Origin: an uncultured Alloprevotella sp.
GTDB taxonomy: Bacteria; Bacteroidota; Bacteroidia; Bacteroidales; Bacteroidaceae
Direction: 5' to 3'
Length of the DNA stretch: 37,452 nt
NCBI GenBank assembly: GCA_944320745.1
Contig: CALUIN010000016.1
Coordinates: 1 to 37,452, forward strand
In this document: in pieces, positions 13,648 through 21,352 of the stretch
How positions within the stretch are numbered: the stretch's first letter is position 1
Layout: each line of letters opens with the position of its first letter
Notes under the pieces: generated by a model
Seen by the model: only the letters and a program-made list of their open reading frames with translations
Databases searched by the model: none
What the model was told of the DNA's origin: nothing
Made by a program: the position numbers and the translations under genes

Positions 13648-15813
13648 ATGAAAAGAATAATCTTGGCAGCAGCTGCCCTATTGCTGCTGCCCGCAATGAT
13701 TATGGCACAGACAAAGAAGAGCTTCACGCTGGACGACCTGATGTGGGGCGGTTCCAATTATTGGAATCTCCAGCCGAAGAGCCTCTTTACCGCTTGGTGG
13801 GGAGACAGGCTCGTCGAACTCGGCCCGGACGAAGTGAGGCGCAGCACCGATGAGAAGGGGCGCAGCGTCTATCCGGAAGTGATGTTTACCGCCGAGAGCG
13901 TCAACCGTCTCCTGACGGACAGCACGCAGGGCCAGGTGCGCAACCTCGCCTATGCCCGCTTTCCCTACGCCGACCGGTCCGAGGCGTTCCTGCAGACCGG
14001 CCGCATCAACCTGCTCTACGACTGGCAGAAAGGCCAAGTAGTCTGGACGCAGCCCCGCACGGCCGGCTCTTCGCATGAAGACTTCTGCTTCGCATCGAAA
14101 AGTGTTGCCTTCGTCAAGGACTGGAACCTTTACGTCACGACGGCCGATGGCCGTACGCACCAGGTCTCTACGGACGGCTCGCGCGAACTGGTCTATGGTC
14201 AGAGCGTGCACCGCGACGAGTTCGGCATCAGTAAGGGCACCTTCTGGAGCCCGGACGGCAGCCTGTTGGCCTTCTACCGCATGGACCAGTCTATGGTGAC
14301 GGACTATCCCATGGTAGACATCGCCCACCGCGTGGCCCAGCTTGCCCCCGAGAAGTATCCCATGGCCGGCATGACCAGCCACAAGGTCACCGTCGGCGTG
14401 TTCAATCCGGCGACGGACCGCACCGTCTACCTGCAGGCCGGCGACCCGACGGACCGCTACTTTACCAACATCGCCTGGAGTCCGGACAGCAAGACCGTCT
14501 ATGTCATAGAGTTGCCCCGCACCCAGGATAAGGCCGAACTCGTTGCCTACGACGCCGCCACCGGCGAGCGCCGCGGCGTGCTCTACACCGAGACCAACGA
14601 GCGCTACGTAGAGCCCATGCATCCCATCGTATTCCTTCCGTGGGACAGCTCTAAGTTCGTCTACCTGAGCCGCCGCGACGGCTACAATCACATTTACCTC
14701 TTCAGCAAGGACGGTAAGGAGCTGGGCCAGCTCACTTCCGGAGCGTTCGAAGTGACCGACATCCTCGGCTTCAACGTAAAGTCCAAGAGCATCATCTACC
14801 GTAGCAACGAAGCCTCGCCTATCCGTTACAACAACTACCGTGTCGATGTGAAGACGCGGAAGCGCACGCTGCTCGGCGCGGCCGAGGGCGTCCATTCCGG
14901 CGGCTCGCTCTCTGCCTCGGGCGCTTATCTGGTTGACCGCTGGTCCGCTCCGGACAAGTACCGCCGTATCGACCTGCTCTCCACGACCAAATCCACGCTG
15001 CGCACGCTCCAGGACGCGCCGTCGCCCTGGACGGACTACGCAGTCCCCGAGGTGGACTGCGGCACCATCAAGGCAGCCGACGGCACCACCGACCTTTACT
15101 ATCGCCTCGTGAAGCCTGCCGGCTTCGACCCCGCCCGCAAATACCCCACCGTGGTCTACGTCTATGGCGGTCCCCATGCCCACAATGTCGACGAGAGCTG
15201 GTTCTACGCCATGCGCCCCTGGGAGGCCTACATGGCCCAGAAGGGTTACGTCATCTTCGTCCTTGACAACCGCGGATCGGAGAATCGCGGCTTCGCTTTC
15301 GAGAGCTGCACGCACCGCCACCTTGGCGACATCGAGATGCAGGACCAGATGAAGGGCGTAGAGTTTCTCAGGACGCTGCCCTACGTCGATGCCGACCGCC
15401 TCGGTGTGCACGGCTGGTCGTTCGGCGGATTCATGACGACAAACCTCATGTGCTCCTATCCCGACGTGTTCAAGGTCGGCGTGGCCGGCGGCCCTGTCAT
15501 CGACTGGAAGTTCTACGAAGTCATGTACGGCGAGCGGTATATGGACACTCCGCAGGAGAATCCCGACGGCTACCGCAGCTCCAGCCTTCTGCCCAAGGCC
15601 AAGAACCTGAAGGGCCGCCTCCAGATCATCGTGGGCTACAACGACCCCACGTGCGTGCTCCAGCACAGCCTCTCCTTCCTCCGCGCCTGCGAGGACGCCG
15701 GGACGCAGCCCGACTACTTCGTCTATCCAGGCCAGGGCCACAACATGATGGGCCGCGACATGGTGCACCTGCACGAGCGCATCACGCGCTATTTCGACGA
15801 CTATCTGAAATAA
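13648..15813 (+). CDS. S9 family prolyl peptidase, dipeptidyl peptidase IV-like
   Basis: This 721-aa exported serine peptidase releases N-terminal dipeptides, typically X-Pro, from oligopeptides. A signal peptide (MKRIILAAAALLLLPAMIMA) is followed by an eight-bladed DPP IV N-terminal beta-propeller (about residues 40-470) and the alpha/beta-hydrolase domain. The catalytic triad is readable: S591 in HGWSFGG, D666 in GYNDPTC, H698 in GQGHNM. The MYGERYMDTPQENPDGY stretch is characteristic of DPP IV. It should act in the periplasm or at the outer membrane in peptide scavenging. It follows the methyltransferase gene by 2 bp, hence is translationally adjacent. ATG 13648 is preferred over the in-frame TTG at 13642. 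Confidence 0.92.
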   Translation: MKRIILAAAALLLLPAMIMAQTKKSFTLDDLMWGGSNYWNLQPKSLFTAWWGDRLVELGPDEVRRSTDEKGRSVYPEVMFTAESVNRLLTDSTQGQVRNLAYARFPYADRSEAFLQTGRINLLYDWQKGQVVWTQPRTAGSSHEDFCFASKSVAFVKDWNLYVTTADGRTHQVSTDGSRELVYGQSVHRDEFGISKGTFWSPDGSLLAFYRMDQSMVTDYPMVDIAHRVAQLAPEKYPMAGMTSHKVTVGVFNPATDRTVYLQAGDPTDRYFTNIAWSPDSKTVYVIELPRTQDKAELVAYDAATGERRGVLYTETNERYVEPMHPIVFLPWDSSKFVYLSRRDGYNHIYLFSKDGKELGQLTSGAFEVTDILGFNVKSKSIIYRSNEASPIRYNNYRVDVKTRKRTLLGAAEGVHSGGSLSASGAYLVDRWSAPDKYRRIDLLSTTKSTLRTLQDAPSPWTDYAVPEVDCGTIKAADGTTDLYYRLVKPAGFDPARKYPTVVYVYGGPHAHNVDESWFYAMRPWEAYMAQKGYVIFVLDNRGSENRGFAFESCTHRHLGDIEMQDQMKGVEFLRTLPYVDADRLGVHGWSFGGFMTTNLMCSYPDVFKVGVAGGPVIDWKFYEVMYGERYMDTPQENPDGYRSSSLLPKAKNLKGRLQIIVGYNDPTCVLQHSLSFLRACEDAGTQPDYFVYPGQGHNMMGRDMVHLHERITRYFDDYLK

Positions 15814-15867
15814 TGCCGCCGGCGCGGAGGCCTGCTTTTTCTCCGCCGGCTGCTGTCATTCTCCCCG

Positions 15868-15910
15868 CCGGGGCGCCGTCTGCTACAGACGGCGCCCCGG
15901 TTTCTTTTGC
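15868..15910 (+). terminator. Terminator after the DPP IV-like gene
   Basis: A perfect 15-bp stem CCGGGGCGCCGTCTG/CAGACGGCGCCCCGG (15868-15882 with 15886-15900) has a 3-nt loop and is followed by TTTCTTTTG. Confidence 0.9.
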
Positions 15911-15982
15911 CTGCGCGGCGGCAATGACCGTTTTTTAGCCGACTAAACGGGCGCATCCCTATCCCGGACGCTCAAACTTTTG

Positions 15983-15990
15983 TAACTTTG
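15983..15990 (+). promoter_or_regulatory. Promoter -7 box of ridA
   Basis: TAACTTTG matches TAnnTTTG exactly. The start near 15997 gives a leader of about 90 nt before ridA. Confidence 0.6.
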
Positions 15991-16087
15991 CCCGGCATGG
16001 TGCGGACCGTCCTGCGGGCGCCGCGTCCGCTCCGCGCCAAGCCCCGCCGGCGGGTTTCGGCCGGCAACCTTATAAAAATACAGCATC

Positions 16088-16465
16088 ATGAAAAATGTGA
16101 TTGAGACTAAGAACGCTCCGGCCGCCATCGGCCCCTACAGTCAGGCCATCGAGGCCAACGGCATGGTCTTCGTATCCGGGCAGCTGCCCGTAGACCCCGC
16201 TACCGGCGAGTTCGCTCCCGGCGGAGTGAAGGAACTCACCCGCCAGTCGCTCACCAACGTCAAGCACATCCTCGCCTCGGTAGGGCTCACGATGGAAAAC
16301 ATCGTCAAGACCACCGTATTCCTGACGGACATGGCCGACTTTGCCGAGATGAACGAAGTCTATACCAGCTTCTTCGGCGGTGCTGCCCCCGCCCGTTCGG
16401 CCGTTGCCGTCAAGGCCCTGCCCAAGGGCGCACGTGTCGAGGTGGAATGCATAGCCGTCCGCTGA
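16088..16465 (+). CDS. ridA: RidA family 2-iminobutanoate/2-iminopropanoate deaminase
   Basis: A 125-aa trimeric cytoplasmic enzyme that hydrolyses reactive enamines/imines released by PLP enzymes such as threonine dehydratase. NAPAAIGPYSQA with Y17, the PARSAV motif with the substrate-carboxylate arginine R103, and the C-terminal VEVECIA with E120 are the key RidA-subfamily residues. Length is exact for the family. It overlaps no other gene. The following LOG gene starts 1 bp after its stop, so the two are translationally coupled. Confidence 0.95.
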   Translation: MKNVIETKNAPAAIGPYSQAIEANGMVFVSGQLPVDPATGEFAPGGVKELTRQSLTNVKHILASVGLTMENIVKTTVFLTDMADFAEMNEVYTSFFGGAAPARSAVAVKALPKGARVEVECIAVR

Positions 16466-16466
16466 C

Positions 16467-17012
16467 GTGGAAGTGCAGAAGATAGGCGTATTCCTCTCGT
16501 CGAAGGAAAGCCTGCCGGCGGCCTACGTCCAGGCCGCTCGCGACGTGGGCGGCTGGATAGGCCGCACGGGGCGCACCCTTGTCTACGGCGGTGCGCGCAA
16601 GGGCCTGATGGAAACGCTCGCCCAGGCCGTGAAGCAGGGCGGCGGCCGCGTCTACGGCGTCGTGCCCGACATCATCGAGCAGCGCGGGCAAGCGAGCGAC
16701 GTCCCCGACGTGGTCTTCCGCACGGCCGATCTCAACGACCGCAAGGCCGTCATGGTGCGCGAGAGCGACGTGCTCCTGGCGCTGCCCGGCGGCATCGGCA
16801 CCCTGGACGAGGCGTTCACCGTCCTGGCCGCCGACCTCATCGGCACGGAGCACAAGCCGCTGGTCTTCTACAACGCCGGCGGCTGCTGGGACGCCCTGCT
16901 CGCCCTCCTGTCCCGGCTCGAGGCCGACGGGCTTGTCGGCGCCGGAGGCGCGCCGCTCTGGCACGTGGCCGCTACCGTCGGCGAGCTGGAGGCGTGCCTG
17001 GCCTCACTCTGA
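16467..17012 (+). CDS. LOG/TIGR00730-family Rossmann protein (nucleoside 5'-monophosphate phosphoribohydrolase)
   Basis: A 181-aa protein with the LOG signature PGGIGTLDE (residues 107-115), YGGARKGLM (40-48) and the RKAVM motif (92-96). Characterised LOG proteins cleave the N-glycosidic bond of AMP or cytokinin nucleotides, releasing ribose-5-phosphate. Bacterial members such as PpnN act on purine nucleotides. It starts with GTG one base after ridA's stop. No ATG is available before the conserved beta strand (KIGVFLSS). The pairing with ridA suggests a metabolite-repair or nucleotide-salvage role, which is inference. Confidence 0.88.
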   Translation: MEVQKIGVFLSSKESLPAAYVQAARDVGGWIGRTGRTLVYGGARKGLMETLAQAVKQGGGRVYGVVPDIIEQRGQASDVPDVVFRTADLNDRKAVMVRESDVLLALPGGIGTLDEAFTVLAADLIGTEHKPLVFYNAGGCWDALLALLSRLEADGLVGAGGAPLWHVAATVGELEACLASL

Positions 17013-17045
17013 CGCGCGGCGCACACCGCGCGCCGTCAGCGGCAG

Positions 17046-17088
17046 GACAGCCGCCCTCCCCGCACGGGAAGGGCGGCTGTCTTCGTTT
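17046..17088 (+). terminator. Terminator of ridA-LOG
   Basis: A 12-bp stem GACAGCCGCCCT with GGGCGGCTGTC on the other side (17046-17057 with 17070-17081) is followed by a T-rich run (TTCGTTTCC). It lies between convergent genes. Confidence 0.75.
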
Positions 17089-17133
17089 CCGGCCGGCCGG
17101 GCGGAGAGCGGGCAGGCCGTCCGCCCCGGGGCG

Positions 17134-17568
17134 TCACGCCTTGAGGAAACTGTACGCCCGGACGTATCTGTCGAGCCTCTCCAAGTCCTTCTCCGTCACG
17201 CGGCTCAGGCGTGAGAGGTCCATGTTGTCCTCCAGGTCATGCAGCTTGACCCGCCGGGCGAGCGGGTTCAGGCTGCATCGCCCGACGTAGTCCTCGTAAG
17301 TCTCTTCCTCCTTGCGCGTCAGGGCTACGACGGCGTCGACCGTCGCGGGCGGGAACCCCTCGGCCAGCAGCTCGTCCGCCGTGACGTCGGCGTCCTCGAT
17401 TGTGTCGTGAAGCAAGGCTGTCATCCGCTCCTCGTCCGTGGCGCAGCGGCACGCCACCCGTATCGGATGAAGCACGTATGCCGCGCCGGCCTTGTCCGTC
17501 TGTCCGGCGTGCGCCCTGAGCGCTATCGCCAGCGCCTTTTCCAGAAGTTCGTTGTGGTTCATACTCAT
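17134..17568 (-). CDS. Small HD-domain phosphohydrolase (MESH1/SpoT-hydrolase-like)
   Basis: This 144-aa protein consists only of the HD hydrolase domain found at the N-terminus of RelA/SpoT enzymes. Metal and catalytic residues are visible: H34 (VLHPIRVA), H54-D55 (LLHDTIED with E58-D59) and D111 in KLHDLEDN, the counterpart of the KLAD motif. No synthetase or regulatory (TGS/ACT) domain follows, so it resembles stand-alone small alarmone hydrolases (SAH) and animal MESH1. It may degrade (p)ppGpp or a related nucleotide such as NADPH. The activity is not provable from sequence. Start codons at 17568 and 17562 are both possible. The longer reading to 17634 would start upstream of the promoter-like box. 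Confidence 0.82.
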   Translation of the reverse strand: MSMNHNELLEKALAIALRAHAGQTDKAGAAYVLHPIRVACRCATDEERMTALLHDTIEDADVTADELLAEGFPPATVDAVVALTRKEEETYEDYVGRCSLNPLARRVKLHDLEDNMDLSRLSRVTEKDLERLDRYVRAYSFLKA

Positions 17569-17605
17569 ATACTTTTTCTTTTGCCTGCTAGCCCGGAAGG
17601 CCCGG

Positions 17606-17613
17606 TAAAGGTA
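17606..17613 (-). promoter_or_regulatory. Possible promoter box of the HD hydrolase gene
   Basis: On the minus strand TACCTTTA differs from TAnnTTTG only in the last base. It lies 38 bp before the chosen start. No -33 match, hence low confidence. Confidence 0.35.
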
Positions 17614-17729
17614 GCGCTTTCTGCGGAAAAGCATCGGCCGACGGCCTGCTTTTTGCGCCGCCTCCGGCCTATGCCCCTCGGCAGGGGCGGTGAGTGCCGC
17701 CCTCCCGCATCAGGATTCCCCGCCACGCG

Positions 17730-17813
17730 CCTTAGCCCCGTAATTTTTCGCCTTAGCCCCGTTTTTCCTTGCCTTAGCCCCGTTTTTCCCGGCCTTAGCC
17801 CCGTGGCCGGCCC
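17730..17813 (+). repeat. Four 21-bp tandem repeats, core CCTTAGCCCCGT
   Basis: Copies of CCTTAGCCCCGT start at 17730, 17751, 17772 and 17793, exactly 21 bp apart. The 9-bp linker is mostly T-rich (for example TTTTTCCTTG in unit 2) and is GC-rich in the last copy. The array lies in the 347-bp gap between the divergent HD hydrolase and murG genes. Apart from this array and the two promoter boxes, nothing else is evident in that gap. The same repeat occurs in opposite orientation at 26397-26501. Confidence 0.9.
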
Positions 17814-17884
17814 GCCTGCGGTCCGAATGTCCGCCGGGTAGCGTAAAATTGGCAGGATGCACGCCTTTTCCCGATTTAATTTGT

Positions 17885-17892
17885 TATTTTTG
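17885..17892 (+). promoter_or_regulatory. Promoter -7 box of murG
   Basis: TATTTTTG matches TAnnTTTG and lies 24 bp before the murG ATG, giving a leader of about 17 nt. Confidence 0.6.
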
Positions 17893-17915
17893 CAAAAATC
17901 CATAACCGAAGCATT

Positions 17916-19031
17916 ATGAGCAAGTCATTACGCGTCATTATCAGCGGGGGCGGCACCGGCGGCCATATTTTCCCCGCCATCTCCATAGCCGATGCCATCC
18001 GGGCCAAGCGGCCCGATGCCAAGATCCTCTTTGTCGGCGCCGAGGGCCGCATGGAGATGCAGCGGGTCCCGGCCGCCGGGTACGAGATCAAGGGCTTGCC
18101 CGTGGCCGGTTTCGACCGTCGCCACCTGCTGCGCAATGTCGGCGTCGTGCTCAAACTGATGCGCAGCCGGCGCATGGCGCGCCGCATCGTGCGCGAGTTC
18201 CGTCCGCAGGTGGCCGTCGGGGTGGGCGGCTATGCCAGCGGGCCCACGCTCGACGTGGCCGGACGCATGGGCATTCCTACCCTCATCCAGGAGCAGAACT
18301 CCTACGCCGGCGTCACGAACAAGCTGCTGGCGCGCAGCGCCCGCCGCATCTGCGTGGCCTACGAAGGCATGGAGCGCTTCTTTCCCGCCGGCCGCATCCG
18401 CCTGACGGGCAACCCCGTACGCCGCTCCCTGCTCCAGGCGCCCGCCTCGCGCGCGGAGGTCCTGGCCGCCTTCGGCCTCGCGGCGGACCGTCTCACGGTG
18501 CTTATCCTCGGAGGCTCGCTCGGCGCACGCACCATCAACGAGAGCGTGCTCGGCCAGCTCGGCCTCATCCGCCAGCAGACGCGCGTGCAGTTCATCTGGC
18601 AAACCGGAAAATACTACAGCGCGCAGATTCGCGAACGACTGGAGCAGCAGAAATGTCCCGACAACCTGCACGTCACGGACTTCATCTCCGACATGGCCGC
18701 CGCTTACGCCGTGGCAGACCTCGTGGTGTCGCGCGCAGGGGCAGGCAGCATCTCCGAGTTCTGCCTGCTGGGCAAGCCGGTGATCCTGGTGCCCTCGCCC
18801 AACGTGGCGGAGGACCATCAGACGAAAAACGCCTTGGCCCTCGTGCAGCACGACGCTGCCGTCTACGTCCCCGACGCCGAAGCGCGGCAGACCCTCCTGC
18901 CCGCGGCCATCAACCTCGTGACGGACAGCGCGCGCCTGTGCCAACTTTCGGAAAATATCCGCCGCATGGCGCGCCCCAACGCCGCCGAGGACATAGCCGA
19001 CGAAGTGATCCGCCTGGCCGAAGGGCAGTGA
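17916..19031 (+). CDS. murG: UDP-GlcNAc:undecaprenyl-pyrophosphoryl-MurNAc-pentapeptide GlcNAc transferase
   Basis: This 371-aa peripheral inner-membrane glycosyltransferase converts lipid I to lipid II in peptidoglycan synthesis. The N-terminal glycine loop GGGTGGH is at residues 11-17. IQEQNSYAGVTNKLLA is the acceptor-side motif. The C-terminal donor site includes ILGGSLGARTIN and RAGAGSISEFCLLGKP, and VAEDHQTKNA also fits. Length is normal. It is the first dcw gene in the window and has its own promoter. The 120-bp gap to murC contains a second promoter. Confidence 0.97.
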   Translation: MSKSLRVIISGGGTGGHIFPAISIADAIRAKRPDAKILFVGAEGRMEMQRVPAAGYEIKGLPVAGFDRRHLLRNVGVVLKLMRSRRMARRIVREFRPQVAVGVGGYASGPTLDVAGRMGIPTLIQEQNSYAGVTNKLLARSARRICVAYEGMERFFPAGRIRLTGNPVRRSLLQAPASRAEVLAAFGLAADRLTVLILGGSLGARTINESVLGQLGLIRQQTRVQFIWQTGKYYSAQIRERLEQQKCPDNLHVTDFISDMAAAYAVADLVVSRAGAGSISEFCLLGKPVILVPSPNVAEDHQTKNALALVQHDAAVYVPDAEARQTLLPAAINLVTDSARLCQLSENIRRMARPNAAEDIADEVIRLAEGQ

Positions 19032-19103
19032 GCCGCGCCGTGCTTGCGTGCGCGCGGCTGAAAAAATAGACCGCGCGGTCTCCGTTCTCCAAAAAATAAT
19101 TGC

Positions 19104-19111
19104 TACTTTTG
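19104..19111 (+). promoter_or_regulatory. Promoter -7 box of murC-ftsQAZ
   Basis: TACTTTTG matches TAnnTTTG. It lies 40 bp before the murC ATG and should drive murC, ftsQ, ftsA, both ftsZ genes and yqeY. Confidence 0.6.
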
Positions 19112-19151
19112 CTTTCAGCTACGTAGCAGTACGAGTATAAAATTCAGTATC

Positions 19152-20537
19152 ATGAACTTAGAAGATATAGCGGCCGTCTACTTCGTCGGCGCGGGCGGTA
19201 TAGGCATGAGTGCCCTGGAGCGCTATTTCCTTTCGCGCGGCGTCTGCGTGGCGGGCTATGACCGCACGGAGAGCGCCCTGACGCGCCAGCTTGCCGCCGA
19301 GGGGGCGGACCTGCACTATGCGGACGATCCCGCCCTGATCCCCGGGCGCTGCCGCGATGCGCGCCACACGCTGGTGGTATTCACGCCCGCCATCCCCGCG
19401 GACCACAAGGAGCTGGCCTACTTCCGTCAGAACGGTTTCGAGGTGCAGAAGCGGGCCGAAGTGCTCGGCCTGCTCACGCGCCACATGCGCGGCCTCTGCG
19501 TGGCCGGCACGCACGGCAAGACCACGACCTCGTCCATGCTGGCCCACCTGCTCCATGAGAGCCATGTGGGCTGCAACGCCTTCCTGGGCGGCATAGCCAA
19601 AAATTACGGCACCAACTGCCTGCTCTCCGCCTCCAGCCCCTACGTGGTCATAGAGGCCGACGAGTTCGACCGCTCGTTCCACCACCTGCGTCCCTTCGCC
19701 TCGGTCATCACGGCGACCGACGCCGACCATCTGGACATCTACGGGACGGAGGAAGCCTATCTGGAGAGCTTCCGCCACTACACCACGCTTATCCAGCCCG
19801 GCGGCGCGCTCGTAGTGCACCGCGGGCTCAAGATGCGCGACGACCTGCAGCCCGGCGTGCGGCGCTACGAGTACGCGCGCGACGAGGGCGACTTCCACGC
19901 CCGCCGGCTGCGCATCGGGCAGGGGCGCATCGTCTTCGACCTCGTGTCCCCGCTGGGCGACATCGAGGACGTGGAGCTGGGCGTGCCCGTCGGCGTGAAC
20001 ATTGAGAACGGCATCGCCGCCATGGCCCTGGCCCAGCTGGCCGGCGCCACGCCCGACGAGATACGCCGGGCCATGCGCTCGTTCAGCGGCGTCGTGCGCC
20101 GGTTCGACTTCAAGCTCAACACGCCGCGGATTGTCTTCCTGAGCGACTACGCCCACCATCCCGCGGAAATCCGCCAGAGCATCCTCTCGCTGCGCGAAGT
20201 GTTCGACGGGCGTCGGCTGACGGCCATCTTCCAGCCCCATCTGTACAGCCGCACGCGCGACTTCTACGCCGACTTCGCCGACAGCCTCTCGCTGCTCGAC
20301 AGCGTCATCCTGACCGAAATCTATCCGGCCCGCGAAGCGCCCATACCGGGCGTGACCAGCCAGCTCATATATGACCGCCTGCGCCCCGGCATGGAGCGCC
20401 GCATGTGCCGCAAGGCGGACGTGCCCCGCATCGTGGAGGAGGGCGACTTCGACGTGCTCATGCTCCTCGGCGCCGGCGACCTGGACGACTACGCTCCCCG
20501 GCTCACGGAGATACTGCGCCGCAAATACCACGTATGA
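19152..20537 (+). CDS. murC: UDP-N-acetylmuramate--L-alanine ligase
   Basis: A 461-aa cytoplasmic Mur ligase that adds the first amino acid of the peptidoglycan stem peptide using ATP. The N-terminal Rossmann motif VGAGGIGMSAL, the P-loop GTHGKTTTSS (starting at residue 119), EADEFDRSF and the C-terminal SDYAHHPAEI are all in MurC order. HHPAEI favours MurC over MurD/E/F. Length is typical. It is first in the murC-ftsQ-ftsA-ftsZ run, 57 bp before ftsQ. Confidence 0.96.
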   Translation: MNLEDIAAVYFVGAGGIGMSALERYFLSRGVCVAGYDRTESALTRQLAAEGADLHYADDPALIPGRCRDARHTLVVFTPAIPADHKELAYFRQNGFEVQKRAEVLGLLTRHMRGLCVAGTHGKTTTSSMLAHLLHESHVGCNAFLGGIAKNYGTNCLLSASSPYVVIEADEFDRSFHHLRPFASVITATDADHLDIYGTEEAYLESFRHYTTLIQPGGALVVHRGLKMRDDLQPGVRRYEYARDEGDFHARRLRIGQGRIVFDLVSPLGDIEDVELGVPVGVNIENGIAAMALAQLAGATPDEIRRAMRSFSGVVRRFDFKLNTPRIVFLSDYAHHPAEIRQSILSLREVFDGRRLTAIFQPHLYSRTRDFYADFADSLSLLDSVILTEIYPAREAPIPGVTSQLIYDRLRPGMERRMCRKADVPRIVEEGDFDVLMLLGAGDLDDYAPRLTEILRRKYHV

Positions 20538-20594
20538 CCCGCCGCCCTGCCGGCCGTACATTCCTCTTCCGAAACCCCACTGAAGGCTGCTGAC

Positions 20595-21329
20595 ATGAAG
20601 ACGTTTCTCAAACTCGCACTACTCCTGGCACTCACGGTCTATCTGATATTCGCCTTTGTCCGGCTCGCCGGCGGCGGCGACGATACGAAGTGCAAGGCCG
20701 TGGACATAACCATCGTGGACAGCACCCATGCCGGCTTCATCACGACCGCCGAGGTGAGGCGCCTCCTGAGCAAGGCGGGCCTGGCCCCCGTGGGCAAGCG
20801 CATGGAGGACATAGACGGGAAACGAATAGAGCAGGTGCTGCTCAAGAACGCATTCGTGAAGCACGTCACCTGCTATAAGACGCCCGGCGGCCGCGTGAAG
20901 ATACACCTTTCCCAACGCCTGCCGCTGCTGCGCGTCATGGCTGACAACGGCGAGGACTACTACCTCGACGCCGAGGGCAACGCCATGAAGCCCGAAGGCT
21001 ATCATGCCGATCTCATCGTGGCTACGGGCCGCATCAGCCGCGACTATGCCCGGCGCAAGCTGGCCTGCCTGGCGCGCCAGTTCCATAGCAACCCCTTCGC
21101 CGCCGACCTGGTGGTACAGGTCGGCGTGGCGCCCGACAGCACCGTCACCCTGGTGCCCCGCGTGGGATGCAGGCTCATCCGCTACGGCAAGCTGGACAGC
21201 CTCAACATGGACCGCAAGTTCAGCAACCTGAAAGCCTTCTACGCGAAGGTGCTCCCTGAAGTGGGTTGGAATACTTACCGGGAAATCAGCCTGGAGTATG
21301 CCGACCAGATAATCTGCAAGAAGAAATAA
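20595..21329 (+). CDS. ftsQ: Cell division protein FtsQ
   Basis: A 244-aa bitopic inner-membrane protein: a short cytoplasmic start, one membrane segment (about residues 5-27) and a periplasmic region. The periplasmic region begins with a POTRA-like fold (about 36-105, FITTAEVRRLL...VKIHLSQRLPLLRV), followed by the beta domain. FtsQ links FtsB/FtsL and the late divisome. Sequence conservation is low, as usual for FtsQ in Bacteroidota, and the call rests on topology, the POTRA pattern, and position between murC and ftsA. It ends 23 bp before the ftsA ATG. Confidence 0.9.
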   Translation: MKTFLKLALLLALTVYLIFAFVRLAGGGDDTKCKAVDITIVDSTHAGFITTAEVRRLLSKAGLAPVGKRMEDIDGKRIEQVLLKNAFVKHVTCYKTPGGRVKIHLSQRLPLLRVMADNGEDYYLDAEGNAMKPEGYHADLIVATGRISRDYARRKLACLARQFHSNPFAADLVVQVGVAPDSTVTLVPRVGCRLIRYGKLDSLNMDRKFSNLKAFYAKVLPEVGWNTYREISLEYADQIICKKK

Positions 21330-21352
21330 AACAAGAAAAGGACAGAACATAT

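Noticed and set aside
17239-17841. Plus-strand frame running through the 21-bp repeats before murG (LSPVFPG-type heptads)
   Set aside because: The heptads come from translating the 21-bp repeat. The frame overlaps the HD hydrolase gene, and there is no start context.
19032-19080. GC-rich inverted repeat plus the palindrome GACCGCGCGGTC between murG and murC
   Set aside because: The 8-bp stem near 19031-19059 is followed by A's, not T's, on the plus strand, so it is no classical terminator. GACCGCGCGGTC is too short to call an operator without other copies.
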